From: Bacilli bacterium
GTDB lineage: Bacteria; Bacillota_I; Bacilli_A; RFN20; CAG-826
Direction of reading: 5' to 3'
Length of the DNA: 64,000 nt
Assembly (NCBI GenBank): GCA_035326105.1
Contig: DAOKYO010000002.1
Span: forward strand, 372,001-436,000
In this document: positions 50,065 through 58,738 of the stretch, piece by piece
Layout: each line of letters begins with the position of its first letter
How positions within the stretch are numbered: position 1 is the first letter of the stretch
Position numbers and translations under genes: made by a program
The notes under the pieces: model-generated
Databases searched by the model: none
Told to the model about the DNA's origin: nothing
The model's input: the letters and a program-made list of their open reading frames with translations, nothing else

Positions 50065-51768
50065 ATGGAAGAAAGAAAAACGGTAATAGTAATACCAAAA
50101 ATCGAAAAACCTTCAATCGATGAGAGCACGGGAATCAAGGCAAAGAAAAAGGTCTGCGCATACGCCCGAGTCTCAACCGATCTTGAAGACCAGAAAAACA
50201 GCTTTGAGGCCCAGCTCGACGAATATTCGACGAGGATCAAAGCCAACCCTGACTGGGAGTTCGTCAAGCTCTACTCCGACGAAGGCATATCGGGGACCAG
50301 CTACAAAAACCGAGAGGGGTTCAAGGAGATGCTTGAAGACGCCATGAATGGGAAAATCGACATGATTCTCACTAAATCGATATCCCGCTTCGCCAGAAAC
50401 ACGGTCGATTGCCTTACCATCGTTAGAAAGCTAAGGGCGAAAGGCGTCGAAGTAGTCTTCGAGAAAGAGACATTGTCATCATTAGATGACCGTTGCGAGA
50501 TGATGCTCACGATGTTCGCTTCTTTCGCTCAGGAGGAATCCCACAGCATAAGCGAGAACGTCAAATGGGGAATAAGAAAAAGAATGGCCAAGGGGACTAG
50601 GAAAATCAACGCCAACTACCTCCTTGGATACTACATCGACGGAGAGGGCAAACTGGCAATCGACGAGGAAGAGGCGAAAATAGTCAGGCAGATCTACCAG
50701 CTTTTCATAGCGGGTTCGACATATCGCGAGATATGCGAGGAAATGGAGAAAGGCGGGCATCTCACCCAAACTAAGAAAGAGACATGGACCGTAAACAACG
50801 TCCGCTCCATCCTCTCAAACGAGAAATACTGCGGGGACATACTCCAGCAGAAAACCTACATCAGGGACTTCCTAGGTCACGAATCGGTCAAGAACAACGG
50901 TCAGGTCCAACAATACCTAATCGTAAGGAATCACGAGCCAATCGTGTCAAAGGACACTTTCGTCTACGTCCAGAACCTTAAAAAATACAGGATAAGCAAT
51001 TACAACAACAGCATATCGAAATCCGGTAGCGGTCCCACCGCCGGGCTTCTCATCTGCTCAAATTGCCTAAGGACCATGAAGAAGATTACCACCCATCCCG
51101 GGACGCCTTATTCTAAAGCGGTCCTTACGTGCAAAGCCGACCTCAAGAACAACGAGGGTCACAAGGAGTGCTCGATATGCAACACCCTGCCCTACGATTT
51201 GACCGTCAAAGCCATAAAGGCCGTTCTCGACATGTTCTCACGCAAAAGCGACGATGACATGCTTAAGGACGCAGTTTCTGAGGCCAAATCCGAGACCGCT
51301 TTCTATGAAAGGCAGGCCGAAATCAAGCAAAGAATAGCCGAGTCCGAGAAAGAGATGAAAGACCTAATAAAAAAGCAAATCGAGGAATCGGCTGACCTCA
51401 ACGCCTATGCGAAAAGATACAAGGAAATCCAGTCGTTGATAGCAGAGGAAAAGCAGGAATTGGAAAGCCTGAGCCGAGACGAATTCCGCAAGCACGAAAG
51501 GGAGATAGTAAGCGCGAGAATCGACAAATACGTAAACGGAGACATTTCCCTTACCCCTATCGTAGTCAACGAATTCCTCTCAAAGGGCATAAGGAGGGAG
51601 GACAACTCCATCCGCTTCATCTTGAAAAGCCCCACAGCCACGGATGAGTGGATACGCAACAGCATGGCCGACATCCTCAGAATGAAAGCCGTAAAAAAAG
51701 GGAACGTCACAGACGGAGAGAACACCCTCTTCTATGACGTCATCAGATTGGAGGATTCATTATGCTGA
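50065..51768 (+). CDS. Large serine recombinase 1
   Basis: 567 residues. An N-terminal resolvase domain with catalytic Ser37 in YARVSTD, a recombinase domain (~180-290), a zinc-ribbon segment (CSNCLRTMKK and later Cys) and a long coiled coil. Such enzymes join attP and attB or excise elements. GAGGAGG precedes the start. It overlaps the second recombinase by seven bases. Confidence 0.93.
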   Translation: MEERKTVIVIPKIEKPSIDESTGIKAKKKVCAYARVSTDLEDQKNSFEAQLDEYSTRIKANPDWEFVKLYSDEGISGTSYKNREGFKEMLEDAMNGKIDMILTKSISRFARNTVDCLTIVRKLRAKGVEVVFEKETLSSLDDRCEMMLTMFASFAQEESHSISENVKWGIRKRMAKGTRKINANYLLGYYIDGEGKLAIDEEEAKIVRQIYQLFIAGSTYREICEEMEKGGHLTQTKKETWTVNNVRSILSNEKYCGDILQQKTYIRDFLGHESVKNNGQVQQYLIVRNHEPIVSKDTFVYVQNLKKYRISNYNNSISKSGSGPTAGLLICSNCLRTMKKITTHPGTPYSKAVLTCKADLKNNEGHKECSICNTLPYDLTVKAIKAVLDMFSRKSDDDMLKDAVSEAKSETAFYERQAEIKQRIAESEKEMKDLIKKQIEESADLNAYAKRYKEIQSLIAEEKQELESLSRDEFRKHEREIVSARIDKYVNGDISLTPIVVNEFLSKGIRREDNSIRFILKSPTATDEWIRNSMADILRMKAVKKGNVTDGENTLFYDVIRLEDSLC

Positions 51769-53378
51769 ACGTCAAATCGCTCCACCCATACGACGGAATA
51801 AACAAACTGAACGTCTGCGCCTACGCAAGGATATCAAGGGACAAAGAAGAACTCGAGACCAGCCTGAACGAGCAGATCGATTTCTACACCACCACCATCC
51901 TCTCGGTCCATAAATGGAACTTCGCCGGAATGTACGCCGACGACGGAATATCCGGCTCATCCATAAAAGGAAGGGTCCAATTCCAAACGATGATTGAAAA
52001 GGCCAGAGCGGGCGAGATTGACATCATCTTGGTGAAATCGATATCGAGGTTCGCCAGAAATGTCATCGACCTGCTTTCGATAATCCAAGAGCTAAGGGTG
52101 AACGGAGTCGAGGTTCTCTTTGAAAGAGAAGGATTGTCTTCCCTAGACGTCAAATGCGACTCTTACCTAACCATGTACGCAAAATTCGCCGAAGAGGAAA
52201 TAGTCTCGATGAGCAAGAACGTCAACTGGAGGAATCAAAAGGACTTCAGGGACGGCAGATACAAGATCAACGCCAGCCAAATGCTCGGCTTCCGCTACGA
52301 CGAGAACAGAAAAGTCGTCATCGACGAAGCCGGGGCCAAATGGATAAGGGAGATATTCAAGCGATACGCCGACGGGCAAACCCCTGCCGAAATCGCAGAA
52401 TTCTTGGAGGAAAACCATGTTAAAACAGGGGTCGGGAACCCAAAGTGGTCCTCAAGTTCGGTCCATGCCATCCTCCGCAACGAGAAATACGTGGGCGACG
52501 CCGTGATGCAGAAATTCTACATCGAAGACAACCTTACCCATAGGCGAGTCACAAACAGCGGTCAGAAAGATAAATACTACGTGAAAGACGGCCATGAAGG
52601 AATCGTCGACAGGTCCACTTGGGACAAGGTCCAAGAAATGATTAGCGCGAACGCAAGGAAATACAAAATCTTCAAAGGAAACTCGCAGGACTTCGTGACC
52701 GAGTATACGCATTTCGGCTATTGCCCCTACTGCCATGGGAACTACAGCGCGAAATGGAACCGAGACGTCCGAATGCTCTATTGCGGTTCGAACAGGACTA
52801 GGAAGCTATGCAAAAACAGCGAGTCCGTCTTCGTAGAAGACCTCGACAAGATAATCTCGATTCAAATCAAGAAACTCAAGGACAATGAACCTTTATTTAA
52901 AGAGGCTTTGTTAAAGGTTTTTGAAGAGGATCGATCGGAAACTCAACGCAACCAAATAAAAGCCTTAGAAGGCGAATTAGAGGCCCTGCGTGCCAAGTCA
53001 ATCAAGTTCTCTAGGTACAAGGACCCGGCCTTCGATGAATTAAAAGCAGAAATCAAAAGAAGCATCTCCTTAAAAGCGAAAGAAAAAATGCTGATAGAGA
53101 ACGAGATAATCACAAAGATGAATCCTCAAGCCAGAGCGAAAAACATAATAACAGAGCTGAGGAATTGTCCGGATGGCGATTCCATTGGAGAGTACAAATT
53201 TAAAAAACTCTTCAAAAGGGTCGTCATTTACAAAAGGGATAAACTAGTCTTCATCATTGGGAGCGAGGACGTGTCTAAACTCCCAAAAAAAATAGAGCCT
53301 TCCTTCTCTTGCAGTTACAAATACAAGATCAGGAAGACGACGTTCATCTGCAATTTCGGTATTTACATCAATCGTTAA
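51762..53378 (+). CDS. Large serine recombinase 2
   Basis: 538 residues of the same architecture: Ser25 in YARISRD, the recombinase domain, zinc site (CPYCHGNY and CKNSE region) and coiled coil. The sequence is clearly homologous to recombinase 1. Paired recombinases of this sort occur in SCCmec and some phages and conjugative elements, where both are needed. A terminator follows 13 bases after the stop. Confidence 0.93.
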   Translation: MLNVKSLHPYDGINKLNVCAYARISRDKEELETSLNEQIDFYTTTILSVHKWNFAGMYADDGISGSSIKGRVQFQTMIEKARAGEIDIILVKSISRFARNVIDLLSIIQELRVNGVEVLFEREGLSSLDVKCDSYLTMYAKFAEEEIVSMSKNVNWRNQKDFRDGRYKINASQMLGFRYDENRKVVIDEAGAKWIREIFKRYADGQTPAEIAEFLEENHVKTGVGNPKWSSSSVHAILRNEKYVGDAVMQKFYIEDNLTHRRVTNSGQKDKYYVKDGHEGIVDRSTWDKVQEMISANARKYKIFKGNSQDFVTEYTHFGYCPYCHGNYSAKWNRDVRMLYCGSNRTRKLCKNSESVFVEDLDKIISIQIKKLKDNEPLFKEALLKVFEEDRSETQRNQIKALEGELEALRAKSIKFSRYKDPAFDELKAEIKRSISLKAKEKMLIENEIITKMNPQARAKNIITELRNCPDGDSIGEYKFKKLFKRVVIYKRDKLVFIIGSEDVSKLPKKIEPSFSCSYKYKIRKTTFICNFGIYINR

Positions 53379-53390
53379 GAGAACGAAAAA

Positions 53391-53427
53391 AACACCTAGG
53401 TCCCGGGAGGAATCTAGGTGTTTTCTT
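53391..53427 (+). terminator. Terminator of the recombinase operon
   Basis: Perfect 9-bp stem AACACCTAG/CTAGGTGTT, 14-base loop, then TTTTCTTT. Confidence 0.9.
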
Positions 53428-53453
53428 TGCTTCAAAATTAGGTGCGTATTAAT

Positions 53454-53494
53454 AGTTCGAATAACCTTACCGGCTTGGGTGGTTCGAACTTTTT
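53454..53494 (+). repeat. Inverted repeat near the right junction
   Basis: AGTTCGAA (53454-53461) and TTCGAACT (53483-53490) followed by TTTT. It may be a second terminator or part of the attachment site; the region between 53428 and 53612 contains no gene. Confidence 0.5.
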
Positions 53495-53612
53495 GATTTT
53501 CTTCTTTTCTTCATTTTCCTAGAAAATATATGTAAATCGCTATGATTTTCGATTTTGCTAGAACCTGCTAATTGAGGTCTAATGAATGTCAACGCGTGTT
53601 GAACGAGTGCAA

Positions 53613-53643
53613 GAAAAAAGCGACAACCTTACGTATTGTCGCT
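53613..53643 (-). terminator. Terminator of tRNA-Thr
   Basis: AGCGACAA/TTGTCGCT 8-bp stem and TTTTTT on the minus strand. Confidence 0.9.
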
Positions 53644-53655
53644 GTTTAAATTGAA

Positions 53656-53729
53656 TGGTGCCTCCTGCCAGAATCGAACTAGCAACGGATCCTTACCATG
53701 GATCTGTTATACCACTTAACTAAGGAGGC
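53656..53729 (-). tRNA. tRNA-Thr (GGU anticodon)
   Basis: Minus strand. A 7-bp acceptor stem (GCCTCCT/AGGAGGC), D arm, anticodon stem GATCC/GGATC with loop ATGGTAA (anticodon GGT), four-base variable region, T arm GCTAG/CTGGC with TTCGATT loop, discriminator A and encoded CCA. The structure is complete. It is intact and lies outside the phage junction region. Confidence 0.93.
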
Positions 53730-53747
53730 GTCTAATCGCGCCCCTAT

Positions 53748-53776
53748 AATATACGGAGAAAAACAATGGTTGTCAA
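53748..53776 (-). promoter_or_regulatory. Promoter of tRNA-Thr
   Basis: TTGACA (53771-53776), 17-base spacer, TATATT (53748-53753) on the minus strand; the start site would be a few bases ahead of the tRNA. Confidence 0.85.
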
Positions 53777-53794
53777 TAAAATTTCATCATTTAG

Positions 53795-53820
53795 CAAAGT
53801 TGAAAAAAATAAATTCAACT
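53795..53820 (-). terminator. Weak terminator after rimO
   Basis: AGTTGAA/TTCAACT 7-bp AT-rich stem covering the stop codon, followed by TTTG on the minus strand. Confidence 0.35.
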
Positions 53821-55114
53821 AGCGGACTTCAATGCCATTAAGGTCATAAACATAGGCCTCGGTAATTTTTACTTTTACGATTTTTCCTTCTCGCAGGCAA
53901 TAGTCACTTGTAAAAGTAATCTTGCCATCGATATCATCGGGAGCATTCCACGCTCCCCGGAGGTAATAAAGATTTTTTTTCGTGTCATAATCAATCACAA
54001 TTCCGTCGATTACTTTTCCGATTTGGGCCTTATTCTTGATATAGGATACATGCCGCTGGACGCGCATTAACTCTGAATACCGCTTTTTCTTGACGTCATC
54101 ACTTATTTGGTTTGGCATATCGTAAGCGACCGTTCCTTCTTCTCGCGAATAAGGAAAAGCGCCCAAATGATCAAATTTAACTTCCTTGACAAATTCAATT
54201 AGGTCCGAGAAATCTTCATCCGTTTCACCGGGAAAGCCGACGATAATGGTTGAACGGATAATTGCGTTGGGAATTTGCAGCCGAATTTTTTCAATTAGGC
54301 TCATTATTTCGTTTCGTGTTCCCTTGCGGTGCATCATTTTACGAATATGGTCACTGCTATGCTGAATCGGCAAATCAAAGTAGGGAACGATTCGCGGATT
54401 ATCCCGAATCAAAGCTATTAATCGATCGGTGATTTCAACCGGATATAAATAAAGCAACCGAATATATTTAAAAGACGGAAATTTAAGAAGCTCAGTCAAT
54501 AAATCGACAATGTCCTTTTTCTCTTTTAAGTCATGTCCATAGTTAGTCGTATCTTGTGAAATGACCACCAATTCCTTAATCTTGGCCTCGTTTAATTGGG
54601 CGGCTTCCTCAACGACCTCATCAAACGGGCGCGAACGGAAATTACCGCGAATCAAAGGAATTGCACAGTATGTGCACCGGTTGTTGCAACCTTCGCTAAT
54701 CCGCAGATAGGCACTATATTTCGGGGTTGAGAGCAACCGCCGAAAGGGACTCAATTCGACAATTTTACGTTTTTCGTTAGGGAATAGAGCGGCTATTTTT
54801 TGGGGTAATAATGGATAATCTCTTATCGGAATCCATAGATCGACTTCGGGAAGTTCCAGTTTTAAATCATCCAAATATCTTTCAACCAAACAGCCGATAA
54901 CCACTAATTTCGCCGGATATTTTCTCATCGCCAAAATATTGTCAATGCTTTCTTGTTTGCTCGCATCAATAAAACCGCAGGTATTAATCACGATCACATC
55001 CGCTTCTTCCGGATTGGTTACAATCGTATCGCCGCTGGCTTTAAACATTCCCAATACCATTTCACTGTCTACCAGGTTTTTCGCACAGCCAAGACTTACT
55101 AAACCTATTCGCAT
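53819..55114 (-). CDS. rimO: Ribosomal protein uS12 methylthiotransferase RimO
   Basis: 431 residues. The UPF0004 domain opens with SLGCAKNLVDSE; the radical-SAM core has CNNRCTYCAIPLIRG (CxxxCxxC); the C-terminal TRAM domain follows after ~365. RimO attaches a methylthio group to Asp of ribosomal protein S12. The pattern separates it from MiaB (Leu-Val-Asp-Ser-Glu motif). The gene lies alone beside tRNA-Thr. Confidence 0.93.
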   Translation of the reverse strand: MRIGLVSLGCAKNLVDSEMVLGMFKASGDTIVTNPEEADVIVINTCGFIDASKQESIDNILAMRKYPAKLVVIGCLVERYLDDLKLELPEVDLWIPIRDYPLLPQKIAALFPNEKRKIVELSPFRRLLSTPKYSAYLRISEGCNNRCTYCAIPLIRGNFRSRPFDEVVEEAAQLNEAKIKELVVISQDTTNYGHDLKEKKDIVDLLTELLKFPSFKYIRLLYLYPVEITDRLIALIRDNPRIVPYFDLPIQHSSDHIRKMMHRKGTRNEIMSLIEKIRLQIPNAIIRSTIIVGFPGETDEDFSDLIEFVKEVKFDHLGAFPYSREEGTVAYDMPNQISDDVKKKRYSELMRVQRHVSYIKNKAQIGKVIDGIVIDYDTKKNLYYLRGAWNAPDDIDGKITFTSDYCLREGKIVKVKITEAYVYDLNGIEVR

Positions 55115-55173
55115 ACTTTTCTCCTAAATCCCCAATATTTTACTTAACTGAGTAAAAAAAAACAAACGAAATG

Positions 55174-55198
55174 AAAAAAGCGCACAAATCGTGCGCTT
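55174..55198 (-). terminator. Terminator after the endonuclease I gene
   Basis: AAGCGCAC/GTGCGCTT 8-bp stem, five-base loop and TTTT on the minus strand. Confidence 0.92.
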
Positions 55199-55216
55199 CT
55201 ATTTCGGCAGTATTAA

Positions 55217-56173
55217 CTAATCAATACCGCAAATTTTTTTCGTGGTGGCATCATAGTTGCCCCAAATCCGGCAGGCTAATGTGTTGTCATCAATAAATGG
55301 ATTCCGATCACCTTGAACATCGTAAACAACCGAGTTCCGAACATAATCACGTTCGAGGGTCGGCGGGAATTCCAAATTCCATTTTAGGAAGACACCGATA
55401 TATCCGTTCTCATTAATACCGCAGTTTTCTGGGTATTTAAGAATCATATATAGATTAGCCCGGGCCACTTCTCCCCGCGCCAGGAATGTCGGTTGAACGC
55501 CAGTGGTAAAGAATTTCAAATCAGTATCATTGCCAAATGAGTCTTTGATGTAATTGTGAATGCTGTCGGGTATTTCCGTAAATGAATAATTATTCCGGCC
55601 TTCGTTGACCGCATTATCTTCCGAAAACAGATTAGCGATGTTGCTCGAAAGATTCACAACGCTATTGTTGGCTTTTAAAGCGTCATTTCCATCGGCTAAT
55701 TTACTCTGCGGGAAGCAGTGCTCTTTATTCCAAAAATTCACTTGCTGATTGACATCATAAGGATTGGTTTGCCGATTATTCTCAGGGATTAAGTTCCGAG
55801 AGTAAAGTCCCCGAACATAATTGACTCCGCCTTCAGTAACGCGATCCATCTGCTTAATATAGGTGGTAGCTTGATCATAGTTGACACCATGGAAGCCCGT
55901 GTTGATTCTGGTATTAAGCGCCGCCTTTAAGGCATCGCCTTCCAAGGAATCAAAGTTTTCAATTGAAGCGTAGTAAGCGGCGGCATCAGGATCCTGATAT
56001 GGATTGAGTAAGGTGACCTCGCTACTTGGAATGACATGATCATCATCCGAGCTTGCAACTGATGTCGGAGTTGTCGTTGATGTGTCACTGGTTGAGGACG
56101 AACTTCCGCCCGTTCCACAGCCGGCTAACAGAAACGATAGCACCATTAAATAACCTAATTTGTTCTTTTTCAT
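55217..56173 (-). CDS. Endonuclease I-family lipoprotein
   Basis: 318 residues. A lipoprotein signal ends in the lipobox LLAGC (~residues 15-19), then a Ser/Thr-rich linker. The Endonuclease_1 domain carries EHCFPQSK with the catalytic His and NIANLFSEDNAVNEGRNNY. It would be an extracellular, membrane-anchored DNase, likely for nucleotide scavenging. ATG 56173 has AAGAGG upstream. Confidence 0.88.
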   Translation of the reverse strand: MKKNKLGYLMVLSFLLAGCGTGGSSSSTSDTSTTTPTSVASSDDDHVIPSSEVTLLNPYQDPDAAAYYASIENFDSLEGDALKAALNTRINTGFHGVNYDQATTYIKQMDRVTEGGVNYVRGLYSRNLIPENNRQTNPYDVNQQVNFWNKEHCFPQSKLADGNDALKANNSVVNLSSNIANLFSEDNAVNEGRNNYSFTEIPDSIHNYIKDSFGNDTDLKFFTTGVQPTFLARGEVARANLYMILKYPENCGINENGYIGVFLKWNLEFPPTLERDYVRNSVVYDVQGDRNPFIDDNTLACRIWGNYDATTKKICGID

Positions 56174-56265
56174 AATATACCTCTTATTTTTTAGCACTAA
56201 TCACATTATACCCAAATAAAACATAAATCAATAAAAAACCAAAAAAGATGTAAGCCCTTTCCAGT

Positions 56266-57714
56266 TTATAGGTCTTTCTTGATATCGGCTCCCTTTATGA
56301 TAGTTGTGGCCATTTTGTTTTTCGTTAATGACGTGTTTGGGCAAATATCTTCGCCTCTTTGCTTTTTGGCAAAGAAAGAATTGACGTTATTTATCGACCT
56401 TAAGTCATCATGGATAATCGGTTTCCACTGCGGTTTCTTAAAGAGGGCCACCACTGTAATTGGTAGGTTTAAAAAATCAAAAAAAGGAAAGGTAAACAAA
56501 AACAAAACCTTACGATACCAAGGCGCAAGCATCCGCTTCCATTCTAAAAAAACGACTGGAATAACTTGGATAAGGCAAATTGCGTATAGCTGAATGATTG
56601 AAAAAATGTTTTTAACCAACAAATTTTGCCAGTAATTATCTGGGAGAATACCTTGATGAAGCCCGATTCCGATGTATAAGCCATTGTAGATAAGTCCCCA
56701 GACAAACAAGACCAAGGAAGAAGGAAAAATATACATCAGCAAGTCATATCTAGTAAAACTATGCTGAAAAGCGGACTGTGATGATTTGGTTCGTTCACCA
56801 TATGAACTTTTTCTAAAAAGGGACTTTAGCAATCGCCAACCCCGGGAAGCAAAAACCATAAGAAAGCCCTTGGACCAGCGGACACGTTGCCGGAACATCA
56901 TTTTAAAAGTCCGCGGTTGTTCGTCATAAAAAATCGCTTCATGGCAGTAGCCTACTTGATAGCCTTCAAGAACGCTGTCAATAGTAAATTCGATGTCTTC
57001 GGTAATTAGTTTCCATTTCCACCCATCCTTAAGAATACTGCTTTTCACAAGAAATCCAGTCCCGGTGACATTGCATGAAAGGTTTAATTTCGAGCGCGGA
57101 ATATGATTAAACCGAATATTGCGATACTGATGGTACCCATAACTCGCGGAGATAAAATTAGTATCAAAATTCTTGGTATTCCGATAGGAAGTAATAATGT
57201 CTTTGCCCGAATTAAAAGCGTCATTCATCTTATCAATATACTCAGAATCGAGAAGGTTATCAGCATCAAAAACAAAGAAGCCATCAAATGACAAAATGCC
57301 ATAATCGCGTTTAATACAATCCATCAAAAAAGATAGGGCAAAGCCCTTGCCAATTTCCGTCTTTGAATTTCTCTCATAAACCACCGCCCCCAAATTGCGG
57401 GCAATATCCGCCGTATTATCCTGACAATTGTCGGCGATAACAAAGATGGTTAATAGTTCCTGGGGATAATTTTGTTTCTTGATACTCTCAATCAAATGCC
57501 CGATGACAGCCGCCTCGTTTCGAGCCGATATCATAATTCCATATTTCTTTTTTATCACCGTGGGCGGATATAAAATCGGATTCGAAAAACCGATAAAAAT
57601 AAAAAGCGTCTTGTAAGCCAAGAGGGCTCCAATGGCGATGGTCAATAGTCTATCAATCAGGTCTAATATCTGTAGGACATCCATCCCCGAGAAATCAAAA
57701 GAAATATGGAACAT
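56266..57714 (-). CDS. Membrane glycosyltransferase family 2
   Basis: 482 residues. An N-terminal membrane segment is followed by a GT-2 domain: ISARNEAAVI, DADNLLDSEY (DxD), TEDIEFTID and the QxxRW-type RQRVRWSKG, then several C-terminal membrane segments. The set resembles processive or lipid-linked glycosyltransferases (IcaA-like). Product unknown. The C-terminal tail past the last membrane segment is cytosolic. Confidence 0.88.
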   Translation of the reverse strand: MFHISFDFSGMDVLQILDLIDRLLTIAIGALLAYKTLFIFIGFSNPILYPPTVIKKKYGIMISARNEAAVIGHLIESIKKQNYPQELLTIFVIADNCQDNTADIARNLGAVVYERNSKTEIGKGFALSFLMDCIKRDYGILSFDGFFVFDADNLLDSEYIDKMNDAFNSGKDIITSYRNTKNFDTNFISASYGYHQYRNIRFNHIPRSKLNLSCNVTGTGFLVKSSILKDGWKWKLITEDIEFTIDSVLEGYQVGYCHEAIFYDEQPRTFKMMFRQRVRWSKGFLMVFASRGWRLLKSLFRKSSYGERTKSSQSAFQHSFTRYDLLMYIFPSSLVLFVWGLIYNGLYIGIGLHQGILPDNYWQNLLVKNIFSIIQLYAICLIQVIPVVFLEWKRMLAPWYRKVLFLFTFPFFDFLNLPITVVALFKKPQWKPIIHDDLRSINNVNSFFAKKQRGEDICPNTSLTKNKMATTIIKGADIKKDL

Positions 57715-57828
57715 ATTTTCCTTTCATCCGTCAACGCTTAATATAGGTATTTTAGACTTAAAAGCCCATATACACAACATTATTTTACCCCTATGGATAA
57801 TCAGCAGTAAAAAGATTACAATTTAAAT

Positions 57829-58644
57829 ATGGAAAAAGTACTTTCATTGGACGATTTGGTATTTCCTCCTCGGCGAGAAATTAAGACCAATAAATATGAT
57901 TATGGATCACTTTTGATTGTCGGCGGGTCACCAGGAATGATGGGGGCTCCTCAGCTGGCAGCAAAAGCGGCTTTTCGGGTTGGAACCGGTTTAGTTAGCG
58001 TGGCGATAAGAAAGTCAGAAATGGCCTATTTTAACCAACTTTTTCCTGAGGAAATTATTCTTTTTTATGACGAGATCAGCAATTCCGAATTACTTAAAAA
58101 TAAAACCGCCATTCTTTTTGGACCGGGAATCAAGGAAACTGATGGGGTCTCAAAAACGCTTTTTCATCAACTGTTCTCCGCCAATATACCAATGATTGTT
58201 GATGCGGGCGGTTTATCCTTCCTAAAATATGAACTAACCAATTATCGAAATATTCATCCCCCTTTGATCATTACTCCCCATCAGGGGGAGGCCAGGCGTT
58301 TCTTTGGAACGGAGGATATAATTTCCGAGGCGCAAAAAATCGTTGATGATCATTTTTTTGTCATTATAAAGAACTATGAGACGAGATTAGTTTCTCCCGG
58401 TGAAATTCGAATTGCAAACTTCGGTAACCCCGGAATGGCTACCGCTGGCAGTGGTGATGTTTTGGCAGGAATGGTTGCCGGCTTGGTTGCTCAAGGATTT
58501 TCACTTTCACAAGCGATGGTAAGTGGCGTGATTTGGCATCAAAAGGCCGGGAAACTCGCCGCTCAACGAATGGGCGAATCCGCGATGATGGCCTCGGATA
58601 TCATTGAGGAAATCGCCAGTGTTTGCCCCAAAAATCCTTATTAA
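57829..58644 (+). CDS. nnrD: ADP-dependent NAD(P)H-hydrate dehydratase
   Basis: 271 residues. The YjeF C-terminal domain: LLIVGGSPGMMGAPQLAAKA, TPHQGEARR and ATAGSGDVLAGMVAG with the catalytic Asp. It repairs hydrated NAD(P)H. The epimerase (NnrE) domain often fused to it is absent. It is divergent from the glycosyltransferase gene. Confidence 0.92.
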   Translation: MEKVLSLDDLVFPPRREIKTNKYDYGSLLIVGGSPGMMGAPQLAAKAAFRVGTGLVSVAIRKSEMAYFNQLFPEEIILFYDEISNSELLKNKTAILFGPGIKETDGVSKTLFHQLFSANIPMIVDAGGLSFLKYELTNYRNIHPPLIITPHQGEARRFFGTEDIISEAQKIVDDHFFVIIKNYETRLVSPGEIRIANFGNPGMATAGSGDVLAGMVAGLVAQGFSLSQAMVSGVIWHQKAGKLAAQRMGESAMMASDIIEEIASVCPKNPY

Positions 58645-58738
58645 CTTATATTACTAATTATATATAAATATATAATCATTGCTTACCGCGCTTTATGCGC
58701 ATATAATAAAAAACGATTTTTGTGTGGAGGTCTTTGTC

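Larger units (their letters stand above)
5745..53500. mobile_element. Prophage with HK97-type head, siphovirus tail and dual serine recombinases (ends approximate)
   Basis: A continuous phage gene complement is present: terminase, portal, protease, capsid, connectors, tail and holin genes at the left, and replication, antirepressor, repressor and recombinase genes at the right. The left end lies between 5349 and 5850. The right end lies between the recombinase terminator (53427) and the tRNA terminator (53613). No convincing attL/attR repeat was found, as expected for large serine recombinases that use short cores. A 14-kb AT-rich block at 30.3-44.6 kb appears inserted into it. Confidence 0.85.

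Noticed and set aside
5697..53620. Shared 11-mer CAAGAAAAAAG at 5697-5707 and 53610-53620 as an attL/attR core
   Set aside because: It is A-rich, lies in the terminator of tRNA-Thr at the right, and has no further flanking match, so chance is the better explanation.
53656..53729. tRNA-Thr as the integration site
   Set aside because: The tRNA and its own terminator are intact, no tRNA 3' repeat is found at the left end, and large serine recombinases seldom use tRNA genes.
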